Source: AG41 sp035943095
GTDB lineage: Bacteria > Gemmatimonadota > Gemmatimonadetes > Gemmatimonadales > GWC2-71-9
Direction of reading: 5' to 3'
Assembly: GCA_035943095.1 (NCBI GenBank)
Contig: DASZCN010000038.1
Location: 1 to 42,797, forward strand
Length of the DNA: 42,797 nucleotides
Position numbers and translations under genes: made by a program. Shown in pieces: positions 7,021 to 14,906 of this stretch; within the stretch, counting starts at the first letter, position 1, and each line of letters opens with the position of its first letter. Below the pieces are notes generated by a model. The model was given only the letters and a program-made list of their open reading frames with translations. It was not told where the DNA came from and did not search any database.

Positions 7021-8435
7021 AGCAGCATCCCCGCCAGCGTCGCCGACAGGAAGTTCGCCAGCGTCCCCGCAATCATCGCGCGGAACCCGAGGCGGGCGAG
7101 ATCGTGCTTGCGCTCGGGGACGAGCGCCCCGATCCCACCGATCTGGATGCCGACGGAGCTGACATTCGCGAAGCCGCAGAGCGCGAAGGTAGCAATGGTG
7201 AAAGACACCGGATCGAGCTGCCCCTTCAAGGGTCCGAGCTGTGCATAGGCAATGAACTCATTCAGCACCATGCGCGTGCCGAGCAAGCCGCCGATAGTGC
7301 CCGAGTCATGCCACGGCACACCCATCACGAACGCGATCGGGCGGAAGATCCAGCCAAGGATCGTCTGCAGGTCCGTCGGGAACCAGGGCGCGAAACCGTG
7401 CACGAAACCAAGTATGCCGTTGCTGAGCGCGATCAGCGCGATGAACGAGATCAACATCGCGATGACGTTGAGCATCAGGTGCAGCCCCTCGCTCGTCCCT
7501 CGCGCCGCCGCGTCCACCACGTTCACGTCCGTGCGCGGAATATCGACCTTCACACCACCGCGCGTCTCGGGCACCTGCGTCTCGGGCTCGATGATCTTGG
7601 CCATCATGATCGTGCCCGGCGCGGTCATGATCACGGCGGTGAGCAGATGACGCGCCTCGATGCCGAAGGCGATGTAGGCGGCCATGATGGAGCCCGAGAC
7701 GTGCGCCATCCCCGCCGTCATCACCGTCATCAGTTCGGACTGCGTCATCTTCGGAAGGAATGGACGTACCGTGAGCGGAGCCTCGGTCTGCCCCATAAAG
7801 ATCGACGCGGCCACGTTCAGGCTCTCCGCGCCGCTTGCTCCCATCACCTTGTTCATCAGGATCGCGAACGCCTTCACGACGACCTGCATGACGCCGAGAT
7901 AATAGAGGATGGCGAACAGCGCCGAGACGAAAATGATCGCCGGAAGCACCTGGAACGCGAACACCACCCCGAGGCTCGAGTGCTGCTTGCCGAGCTCCCC
8001 GAAAACGAACCCTGACCCGGCGTACGAAAACGCCAGCAGCGCCGACACGGCGTCTCCGAGCTTTCGAAAGATCAGCTGGCCGATGGGGATGCGCAGGACG
8101 AAGATCGCGAACGCCAATTGCAGGCCGAGTCCCCAGCCGACGACGCGCCGGCTGATCGCCCGGCGATTCCGCGACAGGGCGACACCGATCCCGAGAATGA
8201 GCGCGATGCCGAAGATGCCGGTGGCGCGCTGTGGAACCGAGCGGGAGGTGGTCTGCGCGACCGGTGCGGCCGGAGGCGGGGGGGGGGGCGCGCGAGTCGC
8301 ACTGTCCGCCGCCGTGGGTTGCTGGGGTCGCGGCGCGCCTTGTACCGTGTTCCACACGAAGCGCGGCAGCGTGAATACGACCAGCGCGCACACGAACGTG
8401 ATCGCGAAGGCGAAGACTGTACGGCGCAGGACCAT
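7017..8435 (-). CDS. Concentrative nucleoside transporter (CNT/NupC family)
   Basis: The protein has 472 aa and starts at ATG 8435, which shares one base with the TAA of the upstream deaminase gene (TAATG). One N-terminal hydrophobic segment is followed by a Pro/Ala-rich linker of about 50 residues (RAPPPPPPAAPVAQ), then the CNT core: Nucleos_tra2_N-type helices (ALSRNRRAISRRVVGWGLGLQ), the gate region (FGELGKQHSSLGVVFAFQVLP), and the permease domain with GQTEAPLTVRPFL, MTAGMAHVSGS and LNEFIAYAQL, all hallmarks of the nucleoside site. It would use an ion gradient to import nucleosides produced outside the inner membrane. An unbroken run of eleven G at 8278-8288 lies in the proline linker, where slippage would frameshift the whole transporter core. 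Confidence 0.93.
   Translation of the reverse strand: MVLRRTVFAFAITFVCALVVFTLPRFVWNTVQGAPRPQQPTAADSATRAPPPPPPAAPVAQTTSRSVPQRATGIFGIALILGIGVALSRNRRAISRRVVGWGLGLQLAFAIFVLRIPIGQLIFRKLGDAVSALLAFSYAGSGFVFGELGKQHSSLGVVFAFQVLPAIIFVSALFAILYYLGVMQVVVKAFAILMNKVMGASGAESLNVAASIFMGQTEAPLTVRPFLPKMTQSELMTVMTAGMAHVSGSIMAAYIAFGIEARHLLTAVIMTAPGTIMMAKIIEPETQVPETRGGVKVDIPRTDVNVVDAAARGTSEGLHLMLNVIAMLISFIALIALSNGILGFVHGFAPWFPTDLQTILGWIFRPIAFVMGVPWHDSGTIGGLLGTRMVLNEFIAYAQLGPLKGQLDPVSFTIATFALCGFANVSSVGIQIGGIGALVPERKHDLARLGFRAMIAGTLANFLSATLAGMLL
8278..8288. repeat. Homopolymer tract of 11 G in the nucleoside transporter gene
   Basis: Eleven uninterrupted G on the plus strand encode part of the PPPPPP linker on the minus strand. 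The tract is long enough for slipped-strand changes or sequencing length errors. The frame is intact as given. Confidence 0.85.
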
Positions 8436-9673
8436 TAGAGAGCCTCCAGTTCGCTCTGCACGCGGGATACCAACGCCACCTTTTCGAAATCGGGAAGAAA
8501 CGCGCTCTCGCACGCGTTGAGGGTCACGCGCGCGAGGTCCGGCCGGCTCAATCCCAGGACACTCTGGGCGACGAAATACTCGTCGGTGAGCGAGATCCCG
8601 TCCACCAGCCGCCCATCCGTGTTGAGCGTCACGATCACGCCACGATCGAGGTACCGCTTGAACGGGTGCTCGGCGAGCGATGGCACCGTGTGGGTGTGCA
8701 CGTTGGACGTGAGGCACATCTCGAGCGGGATCTTGCGCTCGATCACGGATTCGAGCAGCGCGGGATCTTCGCCGAGCCGGGTCCCGTGGCCGATCCGCCG
8801 GGCCCCGCACTGCTCGAGCGCCTGGTGGATGGAGTCCGGGCCGTCCCCTTCCCCCGCGTGGCACGTGCAGGCCATCCCGTGCTGCGCCGCGTACGCGAAC
8901 GCGGCCGCGTGATCGCGCGCGGGGTAGCCGTGCTCGGCGCCCGCGAGGTCGAACGCGACGACGCCCGCGGCCCGGTAGTCAGCCGCGGCACGCGCGAGCT
9001 CGAGCGACTCCGCGGGAGGCCGCGTTCGGATGCCGCACACGATGAGTCCGACCTTGGTTCCGGTTTCCGCCTCGCCCCGCTTGATGCCGCGTAGCGGGGC
9101 CTCGATGGCCTGCGAGAGCGTAAGCGCCGGCCGGTGGAGCAGTGGCGAGTACCGCGCTTCCACGTAGCGCAGCCCATCGGCCGCCGCGTCGAGGACGAAC
9201 TCGTAGGCGATCCGCTCCAGCGCCGGCGCCGTCTGCATCACCGACAGCGTGATCTCGTACTTGGTGAGGTACTCCTCGAGGTTTCGGGCGTGCTTCACGG
9301 AGAGCGCCTGGGCGAGCGCGTCCGGTGTGTCCGCCGGGAGCCGGATCCCCTGGGCATGGGCCAGCTCGAGCATCGTCGCGGGACGCAAGGAACCGTCCAA
9401 GTGCACGTGCAGCTCGGCCTTGGGCCAGCGCCGCAGGGCGTCCTTGGTGAGGCGCGGCGGGCCCTGGCGTGCGCTGACCACGACGCGGAAGATCGCGCCG
9501 CCCTCGCCTACCGGGTCAGCCGCGTCTACCGGGCGACCCACGCCGTCGGTCACGTATGCGGCCCCCCGCCCCACCAGCTCCGCGAGCGCGTGGTCCAGTC
9601 CTTCGACGGCATCGCGCACGCTCGCCCCCTGTGCGACCGTGACCGGACGCTCGTTCACGAACACCTGGATCAC
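8435..9673 (-). CDS. Adenosine deaminase with an N-terminal beta-grasp-like extension (412 aa)
   Basis: From about residue 80 onward this is a full adenosine/AMP-deaminase-family enzyme: zinc ligands in KAELHVHLDGSL, HAGEGDGPDSIHQAL with the zinc His and nearby catalytic residues, RIGHGTRL, LEMCLTSNVHT, and zinc Asp in TLNTDGRLVDG. The second Asp of the classical DD pair is Gly here; other bacterial members have TDNRL. The first 70 residues are extra. They read FVNERPVTVAQGASVRDAV, then AAYVTDGVGRPVDAADPV and GGAIFRVVV, a pattern like ThiS/MoaD or TGS beta-grasp domains but without a C-terminal Gly-Gly. Start GTG 9673 follows AAGGAGA and overlaps the preceding stop (GTGA). It supplies inosine to the downstream phosphorylase. 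Confidence 0.9.
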   Translation of the reverse strand: MIQVFVNERPVTVAQGASVRDAVEGLDHALAELVGRGAAYVTDGVGRPVDAADPVGEGGAIFRVVVSARQGPPRLTKDALRRWPKAELHVHLDGSLRPATMLELAHAQGIRLPADTPDALAQALSVKHARNLEEYLTKYEITLSVMQTAPALERIAYEFVLDAAADGLRYVEARYSPLLHRPALTLSQAIEAPLRGIKRGEAETGTKVGLIVCGIRTRPPAESLELARAAADYRAAGVVAFDLAGAEHGYPARDHAAAFAYAAQHGMACTCHAGEGDGPDSIHQALEQCGARRIGHGTRLGEDPALLESVIERKIPLEMCLTSNVHTHTVPSLAEHPFKRYLDRGVIVTLNTDGRLVDGISLTDEYFVAQSVLGLSRPDLARVTLNACESAFLPDFEKVALVSRVQSELEAL

Positions 9674-9909
9674 CGACGGTCTCCTTCGCGGTGCCAGCGC
9701 GCCCCGCCCACCGGCCGCCCGGCCGACCAGGGCCAAACCTGGGGCTCGAGCGCACCGTGGAAGTCATTGATCGCGAGCACCCGCAACATCGTGCTGTCCG
9801 GCCGCGACCCGAAGGCGGCGATCACGACGTGCGCGGTGTCGGCGGCAGCGGCAGACGGTGTGGGCGTGGGTTGTTGGACGGCGGCGAGGAGCGCCAGGAG
9901 CAGACGCAT
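9670..9909 (-). pseudogene. 5'-nucleotidase (UshA-like) remnant: N-terminus only, 79 codons
   Basis: The frame starts at ATG 9909 with a short signal peptide (RLLLALLAAVQQ, Ala-rich cleavage region). It then reads LRVLAINDFHGALEP, the metal-binding first motif of the calcineurin-like 5'-nucleotidase family (ND-HGxLEP). After WSAGRPVGGA it runs straight into a charged tail WHREGDRR and a stop. Normal members have 500 or more residues, with the remaining metallophosphatase motifs and a C-terminal substrate domain; all of these are absent. The stop overlaps the start of the deaminase gene as expected for an operon partner, so the tail may be the native C-terminus and the middle has been removed. 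A 5'-nucleotidase would fit the operon logic exactly: nucleotide to nucleoside plus phosphate. Confidence 0.75.
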
Positions 9910-9938
9910 AGTGCGCAGAAAATTGCCAAGGGCGAGCG

Positions 9939-9956
9939 CGTTACGCTACCTTCACG
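9939..9956. promoter_or_regulatory. Putative Pho box between phoB and the 5'-nucleotidase/salvage operon
   Basis: On the plus strand CGTTACG is followed 11 bp later by CTTCACG. On the minus strand the same site reads CGTGAAG then CGTAACG at 11-bp spacing. It ends 5 bp before the phoB ATG, which is very close for phoB activation, but sits 30 bp upstream of the 5'-nucleotidase ATG at 9909, where it would fit well. It shares its architecture with four other sites in the window. Confidence 0.5.
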
Positions 9957-9961
9957 TCGCT

Positions 9962-10702
9962 ATGAGCGAGCCGACGACGCACCGCATCCTCGTGGTCGAC
10001 GACGAGCCCGACATCACCGCGCTCGTGGCGTACCACCTCGCCAAGGCGGGATACCGCGTCGCCACCGCCGCCAACGGTCGCGACGCCCTCCGCGCGGCGC
10101 GCGAAGAGCGGCCCGACCTCGTCGTGCTCGACCTGATGTTGCCCGGCGTGTCCGGGTACGACGTGCTGAGCGAGCTGCGTCGCCTCGAGGAGACCAAGGA
10201 CCTGGGCGTCATCGTCCTCACCGCACGCAAGGAAGAGCCGGATCGAATCAAGGGACTCTCGCTCGGCGCCGACGACTACCTTCCCAAGCCGTTCTCCCCC
10301 CAGGAGCTCGTGCTCCGGGTCAGCGCTGTGCTGCGCCGGCTCGGCGCCCCCGCGGTGGCGGCCGGTGGGCTCGTCACCGCGGGCCCCATCACCCTGGACC
10401 GGAGCGCGCATCGGGTGACCGTGGACGGGGGAGAGATCGAGCTCACCGCCACCGAGTTCAAGCTGCTGCGCACGCTGATCGAGCGTGAAGGGCGGGTTCA
10501 GAGCCGGGCGCAGCTGCTCGAAACGGTGTGGCAGGCGCATCCCGACGTGCAGACACGGACGGTCGATATGCACGTCCAACGCTTGCGTCAGAAGCTCGGG
10601 CGCGCGGGCGACTGCATCGAGACCGTCCGCGGCACCGGGTACCGCTTTCGTCGCCCTGGCCCCACGCCCGGGGGGGGGGCGCGCGGCCGCAAGCGCCCGT
10701 GA
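9962..10702 (+). CDS. phoB: Phosphate regulon response regulator, PhoB type
   Basis: The 246-aa protein is an OmpR/PhoB-family regulator. The receiver domain (10-125) has the acidic pair in LVVDDEPD, the phosphoacceptor Asp57 in VVLDLMLPGVSG, the conserved Thr in VIVLTARKE and the Lys in DDYLPKPFSP. The C-terminal winged helix (about 140-230) has the family's ELTATEFKLLRTLIE, recognition helix RTVDMHVQRLRQKLG and wing VRGTGYRF. Identity as PhoB rather than another OmpR member rests on the histidine kinase downstream and the adjoining pst/phoU/ppk genes. It would bind the 11-bp-period half-sites seen in front of the phosphate genes. The last residues (PTPGGGARGRKRP) are encoded over a run of ten G at 10670-10679. 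Its TGA overlaps the kinase start (GTGA). Confidence 0.92.
   Translation: MSEPTTHRILVVDDEPDITALVAYHLAKAGYRVATAANGRDALRAAREERPDLVVLDLMLPGVSGYDVLSELRRLEETKDLGVIVLTARKEEPDRIKGLSLGADDYLPKPFSPQELVLRVSAVLRRLGAPAVAAGGLVTAGPITLDRSAHRVTVDGGEIELTATEFKLLRTLIEREGRVQSRAQLLETVWQAHPDVQTRTVDMHVQRLRQKLGRAGDCIETVRGTGYRFRRPGPTPGGGARGRKRP
10670..10679. repeat. Homopolymer tract of 10 G near the 3' end of phoB
   Basis: Ten uninterrupted G lie in the C-terminal tail codons of phoB, 20 nt before the kinase start. A one-base change would alter the PhoB tail and its stop, and so the overlap that couples phoB to phoR translation. Confidence 0.85.
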
Positions 10703-12426
10703 AGCTCGCCACCCGGCTATTCGTCACGACCAGCCTTCCTCTCGCCGTGGCCGTGGTCGGGCTGGTCGCGGCGGCGGACCGGCTGCTGCGCCGCAATCTC
10801 GAGGACGAAATCGCCCGCAGCCTGGAGCACGAGGCTCGCGTCCTCGCGGCCCTCCTGCCCGCCGACTCGCTCCGCTGGCCCCAGCTCACGCGTGAGCTCG
10901 GCACCGGCACGGGGCATCGCGTGACGCTCATCGATCCCAAGGGCAACGTCCGGGGCGATACCGAGTTCGACCGCAACGCGCTGGGCCAGCTCGAGAACCA
11001 CCTGATGCGACCCGAGGTCCAGCAGGCGCTCACCACCGGCGTCGGACGCGGCGAGCGCTTGAGCGCTTCCACCAACGAGCGGCGCATGTACGTCGCCGTA
11101 CGCGGCGGTCCGCCGGGCATCGCGATCACGCGAGTGTCCACGACACTCGCCGCCGTGGACGCGCAGGTGGCCGCGGTTCAAGGTGCCGTTGCGCTGGCCG
11201 GGCTGGCGGCGATCGCCGCGGCCGCGATCCTCGCCTGGCTCCTGTCTCGCGAGGTCGCACGCCCGTTGGTGGAGCTCGGCGACGCCGCTCGCACGATCGC
11301 CGACGGTCGCGCCCCGGCCTTTCCGGCGTCCAACGTCCCGGAGATCGCTCAGCACATCGTGGCACTGCGCGCGATGCACCGGCAATTGGACCAGCGCTTC
11401 CTCGACCTGGTGCACGAGCGGGAGGAGACCGCCACGCTCATCGAAACGATGGCCGACGGCGTCGTGGCCGCCGACGCCCGAGGGGCGATCGTCATGCTGA
11501 ACCGGGCGGCCCGGCGGCTCCTCGGCTTCGGCCCCGACGATCCGTTCCCGGCGCTCGCCGAGCTGTTCTACGATAAGCCGGCCCGCGAGCTGGTCGCGTC
11601 CGCGCTCGCGGGTCGCGAGACGGAGCCACGGGAGCTCGATCGCGACGGCCGCGCCCTCTTCGTCTCCGGCCGTGCCCTGCCGAACGGCGGCGCGCTGCTC
11701 GTGATTCGCGACGTGACCGAGCTGCGCCGTCTCGAGGCGATTCGCCGCGACTTCGTCGCCAACGTGTCGCACGAGCTCAAGACTCCCCTCACGTCCATCG
11801 CGGGATACGCGGAGACGCTCGCCACCGAAGCGAGCGCTGGCACCCAGACCGAGCGGTTCGCGCGAATCGTCCTGAACAACGCGAAACGCATGCAGCGACT
11901 GGTGGATGACCTCCTCGACCTGTCGCGTATCGAGTCGGGACGCTGGCAACCCACGGCCACCCGCGTCGACGTCGTCAGCCTCGCGGGCGACACGTGGACC
12001 AGCTTCGCCGACCGTGCTCGTGAGCGCCGGATCGAGTTTACCGCCGCCGCCACGGGGGGGGGGCGGGAGCTGACGGCCGATCCCGACGCCCTGCGGGAGG
12101 TGTTCACGAACCTGTTCGACAACGCGCTGCGCCACACACCGCCCGGCGGGCGCATCGCCGTCTCGGTCGACCCGGCGCCCGGCGGCATGACGGTGGCCGT
12201 CTCGGACACCGGCTCGGGGATCGCTCCCGATCACCTGCCCAGAATCTTCGAGCGCTTCTACCGGGCCGACCCGGGTCGCTCGCGGGAGGAAGGCGGGACG
12301 GGGCTGGGTCTTTCCATCGTGAAGCACCTCGTGGAGGCGCATGGCGGGCGCATCGAGGCCAAGAGCACGCTCGGTCGCGGCACCACAATCCGTATCTTCT
12401 TTCCCACGGCCGAACTAGCGGTCTAA
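10699..12426 (+). CDS. phoR: Phosphate regulon sensor histidine kinase, PhoR type
   Basis: The kinase has 575 aa from GTG 10699, coupled to phoB by a GTGA overlap. Order of parts: N-terminal membrane helix (TSLPLAVAVVGLVAAADRLL), a periplasmic-size segment of about 140 residues, a second helix (AALAGLAAIAAAAILAWLL region), a HAMP-like linker (REVARPLVELGDAARTIADG), a PAS domain (LIETMADGVVAADARGAIV), the HisKA box FVANVSHELKTPLTSIAGY with His358, and the HATPase with N-box NLFDNALRHTPPGG, G1 DTGSGIAPDHLPRIFERF and GGTGLGLSIVKHLVE. The PAS plus HisKA layout matches PhoR, although PhoR of E. coli lacks a large periplasmic domain. Ten consecutive G (12054-12063) sit between HisKA and the N-box; the frame is intact as given, but slippage there would remove the ATP-binding domain. 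Confidence 0.9.
   Translation: MKLATRLFVTTSLPLAVAVVGLVAAADRLLRRNLEDEIARSLEHEARVLAALLPADSLRWPQLTRELGTGTGHRVTLIDPKGNVRGDTEFDRNALGQLENHLMRPEVQQALTTGVGRGERLSASTNERRMYVAVRGGPPGIAITRVSTTLAAVDAQVAAVQGAVALAGLAAIAAAAILAWLLSREVARPLVELGDAARTIADGRAPAFPASNVPEIAQHIVALRAMHRQLDQRFLDLVHEREETATLIETMADGVVAADARGAIVMLNRAARRLLGFGPDDPFPALAELFYDKPARELVASALAGRETEPRELDRDGRALFVSGRALPNGGALLVIRDVTELRRLEAIRRDFVANVSHELKTPLTSIAGYAETLATEASAGTQTERFARIVLNNAKRMQRLVDDLLDLSRIESGRWQPTATRVDVVSLAGDTWTSFADRARERRIEFTAAATGGGRELTADPDALREVFTNLFDNALRHTPPGGRIAVSVDPAPGGMTVAVSDTGSGIAPDHLPRIFERFYRADPGRSREEGGTGLGLSIVKHLVEAHGGRIEAKSTLGRGTTIRIFFPTAELAV
12054..12063. repeat. Homopolymer tract of 10 G inside phoR
   Basis: Ten uninterrupted G encode a glycine-rich loop (TGGGRE) just upstream of the ATP-binding N-box. 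Insertion or deletion of one base here would inactivate the kinase. Confidence 0.85.
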
Positions 12427-12430
12427 CAGC

Positions 12431-12448
12431 CGTTACGCATTCGTCACG
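12431..12448 (+). promoter_or_regulatory. Putative Pho box upstream of the glycosyltransferase operon
   Basis: CGTTACG (12431-12437) and CGTCACG (12442-12448) are spaced 11 bp start to start. Two weaker copies continue the same phase: CGTCGCG at 12453 and CTTGACG at 12464. The array ends about 20 bp before the GTG start at 12492 and lies just after the phoR stop. Confidence 0.65.
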
Positions 12449-12491
12449 CCGCCGTCGCGGTGGCTTGACGGGCGCATCGCATTCTCCCCGT

Positions 12492-13646
12492 GTGCGCATC
12501 GGCTTGGTGTCCGACACGTACACCCCCCAGGTCAACGGGGTGACCACCGTGGTCCACCGCATCGCCTCGCTGTTGCAGGGGGGTGGCCACGAGGTGTCCC
12601 TCGTCGTGCCTCGATATCCCAACGGATCCCCTTCGCCCGATCCCCACGAGCTGCGGATTCCCTCGGCGGCGTTTCCGCTCTATCCCGACATCCGTCTCGC
12701 GCTTCCGCCGTTCCGCCGGGTCGGGAGGTTCTTCGACGCGTCGCCGCCTGACGTGGTCCACGTGCACACGGAGGGCCCCCTGGGACTTGCAGGACGCGGC
12801 TGGGCCCTCTCACATCGGGTACCGCTCGTCACCTCCTATCACACGAACTTCCCCGAATACAGTCGCCACTACGGCGTCGGATTCCTCGAGCCTGTGGTGT
12901 GGCGTTGGCTGCGGTGGTTCCACGGCCCGGCCCGCGTGACCTTCACGCCGGGAGAAGCAATTCGCGACGAGCTGATCCGTCGCGGGCTCCGGCAGACGGT
13001 TGTGTGGGGACGCGGCGTGGACCCGCATTTCTTCCACCCCGGGCGCCGCGACGGCTCCTGGCGGCGCTGGCTGGCGGGGGGAGACGACACGGCGGTCGTG
13101 CTGCACGTCGGCCGGCTGGCCCACGAGAAGAACCTTGGGGTGCTGATCGAGGCATGGCGCCAGGCCCGCGCGGCGCTCGGCCAGCGGGCCACATTCGTGA
13201 TCGCCGGAGAAGGTCCGGAAGCCCGCCGCCTCCAGTCCGAGCTGCCGTTCGTCCGGATGCTCGGGTTCCTGCCCCGGGCCGACCTGGCCACGCTCTACGC
13301 GAGCGCGGACGTGTGCGTCTTTCCATCCCATACGGAGACCTGTGGGCTCGTGGCGCTCGAGGCGATGGCCTCGGGAATAGCCGTGGTCGCCGCCGATGCC
13401 GGCGGGTTCCGGGAAAGCATCCGTCGGGGAACGAACGGGCTGCTGGTGCCCGCGCACGAGCCGGAGGGTTACGCCGCCGCGATCGAGGCGCTGGTCAACG
13501 ACCCCGCCGCGAGATTCGCACTCGCCGCCGCTGCACGTGACCGGGCGCTCGGTCGCGACGTCGCCCACGAGAACGCCGAGCTGCTCGACCGCTACGCCGA
13601 GCTCGCCGGCCTTTCCGAGCGGAGGACCTCCCCATGCGCCGCCTAG
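12492..13646 (+). CDS. GT4-family glycosyltransferase, possibly glycolipid-forming
   Basis: The chosen start is GTG 12492, giving RIGLVSDTYTPQVNGVTTVV at the N-terminus (384 aa); a TTG at 12465 would add nine residues but lies in the Pho box array. The fold is GT-B, family GT4: N-terminal acceptor domain with YTPQVNGV and VVHVHTEGPLG, the hinge HTNFPEYSRHYG, and the C-terminal nucleotide-sugar domain with LHVGRLAHEKNL, FVIAGEGPE and the E-x7-E signature in HTETCGLVALEAMASG. Close motif relatives include SqdX, PimB-like and monoglucosyldiacylglycerol synthases, which add sugars to lipids. Under a Pho box and followed by a phosphatase and a PAP2 protein, a role in replacing phospholipids with glycolipids during phosphate shortage is likely but inferred. 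The acceptor is not proven. Confidence 0.82.
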   Translation: MRIGLVSDTYTPQVNGVTTVVHRIASLLQGGGHEVSLVVPRYPNGSPSPDPHELRIPSAAFPLYPDIRLALPPFRRVGRFFDASPPDVVHVHTEGPLGLAGRGWALSHRVPLVTSYHTNFPEYSRHYGVGFLEPVVWRWLRWFHGPARVTFTPGEAIRDELIRRGLRQTVVWGRGVDPHFFHPGRRDGSWRRWLAGGDDTAVVLHVGRLAHEKNLGVLIEAWRQARAALGQRATFVIAGEGPEARRLQSELPFVRMLGFLPRADLATLYASADVCVFPSHTETCGLVALEAMASGIAVVAADAGGFRESIRRGTNGLLVPAHEPEGYAAAIEALVNDPAARFALAAAARDRALGRDVAHENAELLDRYAELAGLSERRTSPCAA

Positions 13647-14467
13647 TGATCGTCCTCGCCGACGGGCTCCGGCCCGATGCCGTATCACCCACGCTCATGC
13701 CGTCGCTGCATGCGCTCGGCGACGCGTATACCCTGGCCCGGCGCGCGCAGACTGTACGGCCGAGTGCCACGGTCGCCGCCCTCGCATCGCTCGCGACCGG
13801 CGTCGGACCCGAGACCCATCGGCTGATCGAGCCGGGTCTCAGCTTTCTTCCCCGGCTGGGCAGGATTCGCCCCGTCGCGTGGGAGCTGGCCCGCGCTGGA
13901 ATCCCGGCCGACATCGTGACGGCGGATCTCGGACCCGCTGCGCTCCCGGTCGCCTGGGCGTTGGCTTCCACGGCGGGCGTCCGCCGGCTGGTGGCTAAAG
14001 GGTCGCGCGCCCGCGCGACGGCGGCCGCCGCCGAGCGCCTGCTGGCCCAACCGGACGAGCGCATGCTGTTTGTGTACCTGCCTGACTGCGATCGGGCGGG
14101 ACACGCTCACGGCTGGATGTCGGCTCCGTACCTCGAGGCCGCCGCCGAGGTGGACGCCGCCATCGGCCAGCTGTCCCGGTGGACCGACGACACCGTCTTC
14201 ATCGTGACGGCGGATCACGGGGGTGGCGGGGTGACCGCCAACGAGCACGACGAGCCGCACCCGGTGAACGATCACATCCCGCTTATTCTGGCCGGGCCGG
14301 GCGTGACGCGGCGGCATCAGCTCACCCGCACGATTTCCCTGCTCGACGTGCCTGCCACGGTGTTGTGGTGGTTCGGCGTGCCCGTCCCCATCTGCTATGA
14401 GGGCCGGCCCTTGTCCGAAGCCTTTGCGCGGGTCGCGGGGCCGGCGCCCGAGACCTTGGTGGCCTGA
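13634..14467 (+). CDS. Alkaline-phosphatase-superfamily phosphodiesterase/phosphatase
   Basis: The 277-aa protein overlaps the glycosyltransferase gene by 13 nt. Metal and active-site features of the alkaline phosphatase / nucleotide pyrophosphatase superfamily are present: VLADGLRPDAV with the first Asp, the catalytic Thr in RPSATVAALASLATG, YLPDCDRAGHAHG with metal Asp and His, TADHGGGG with the Asp-His pair, and a final His in HDEPHPVNDHIPLILAG. No signal peptide is visible, so it may act in the cytoplasm or at the inner face of the membrane. It is shorter than secreted alkaline phosphatases and closer to type-I phosphodiesterase/sulfatase-like proteins. In this operon the substrate could be a phosphorylated lipid or sugar intermediate; that is an inference. 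Confidence 0.8.
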   Translation: MRRLVIVLADGLRPDAVSPTLMPSLHALGDAYTLARRAQTVRPSATVAALASLATGVGPETHRLIEPGLSFLPRLGRIRPVAWELARAGIPADIVTADLGPAALPVAWALASTAGVRRLVAKGSRARATAAAAERLLAQPDERMLFVYLPDCDRAGHAHGWMSAPYLEAAAEVDAAIGQLSRWTDDTVFIVTADHGGGGVTANEHDEPHPVNDHIPLILAGPGVTRRHQLTRTISLLDVPATVLWWFGVPVPICYEGRPLSEAFARVAGPAPETLVA

Positions 14468-14892
14468 TGCGCTGGATCACGCATCTCGGCGGCGCTCGCG
14501 TGACGCTGGGCATCGGGCTCGTGCTCGCGGCGTTCGGGGAAACCCGCCTCGGCGTCGCGGTGCTCCTGGCGAACGCCGGATCCCATGTGCTCGTCCAGGT
14601 CCTGAAGCGCGCGGTGGCGCGCGCCCGGCCGTGCGACGCGATGGGGCGTCCGCTCGCGCTCGTCGAGCTGCCCGACCCCCATTCGTTCCCGTCGGGTCAT
14701 GCCGCGGCGGCGACGGCGGTCGCCATGACCATCGTGCTCGCCCACCCGCTCGCCGCGCCCATCGCCCTGCCCCTCGCGGGCGTGGTCGCGCACTCGCGTG
14801 TCGCGCTGCGGGTGCATCACGTCAGTGATGTGGTCGCGGGTACGGTACTCGGGTTGGCCGGAGCCGTGGCGGCTACGAGGCTAATCCTCTAA
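14467..14892 (+). CDS. PAP2-family membrane phosphatase (short, 141 aa)
   Basis: The start ATG 14467 overlaps the preceding stop by one base. The three PAP2 signatures are present and in order: K-RAVARARP (motif 1), the PSGH in PHSFPSGHAAAATA (motif 2) and SRVALRVHHVSDVVAG (motif 3, catalytic His). About four membrane helices fit in 141 residues; the N-terminal helices seen in larger members are missing. Such enzymes dephosphorylate phosphatidic acid, PG-phosphate or undecaprenyl diphosphate. Conversion of phosphatidic acid to diacylglycerol would feed the glycosyltransferase encoded at the head of the same operon; this is inferred from context. A strong hairpin follows the stop. Confidence 0.85.
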   Translation: MRWITHLGGARVTLGIGLVLAAFGETRLGVAVLLANAGSHVLVQVLKRAVARARPCDAMGRPLALVELPDPHSFPSGHAAAATAVAMTIVLAHPLAAPIALPLAGVVAHSRVALRVHHVSDVVAGTVLGLAGAVAATRLIL

Positions 14893-14906
14893 GCAGAGGC
14901 GGTGAG

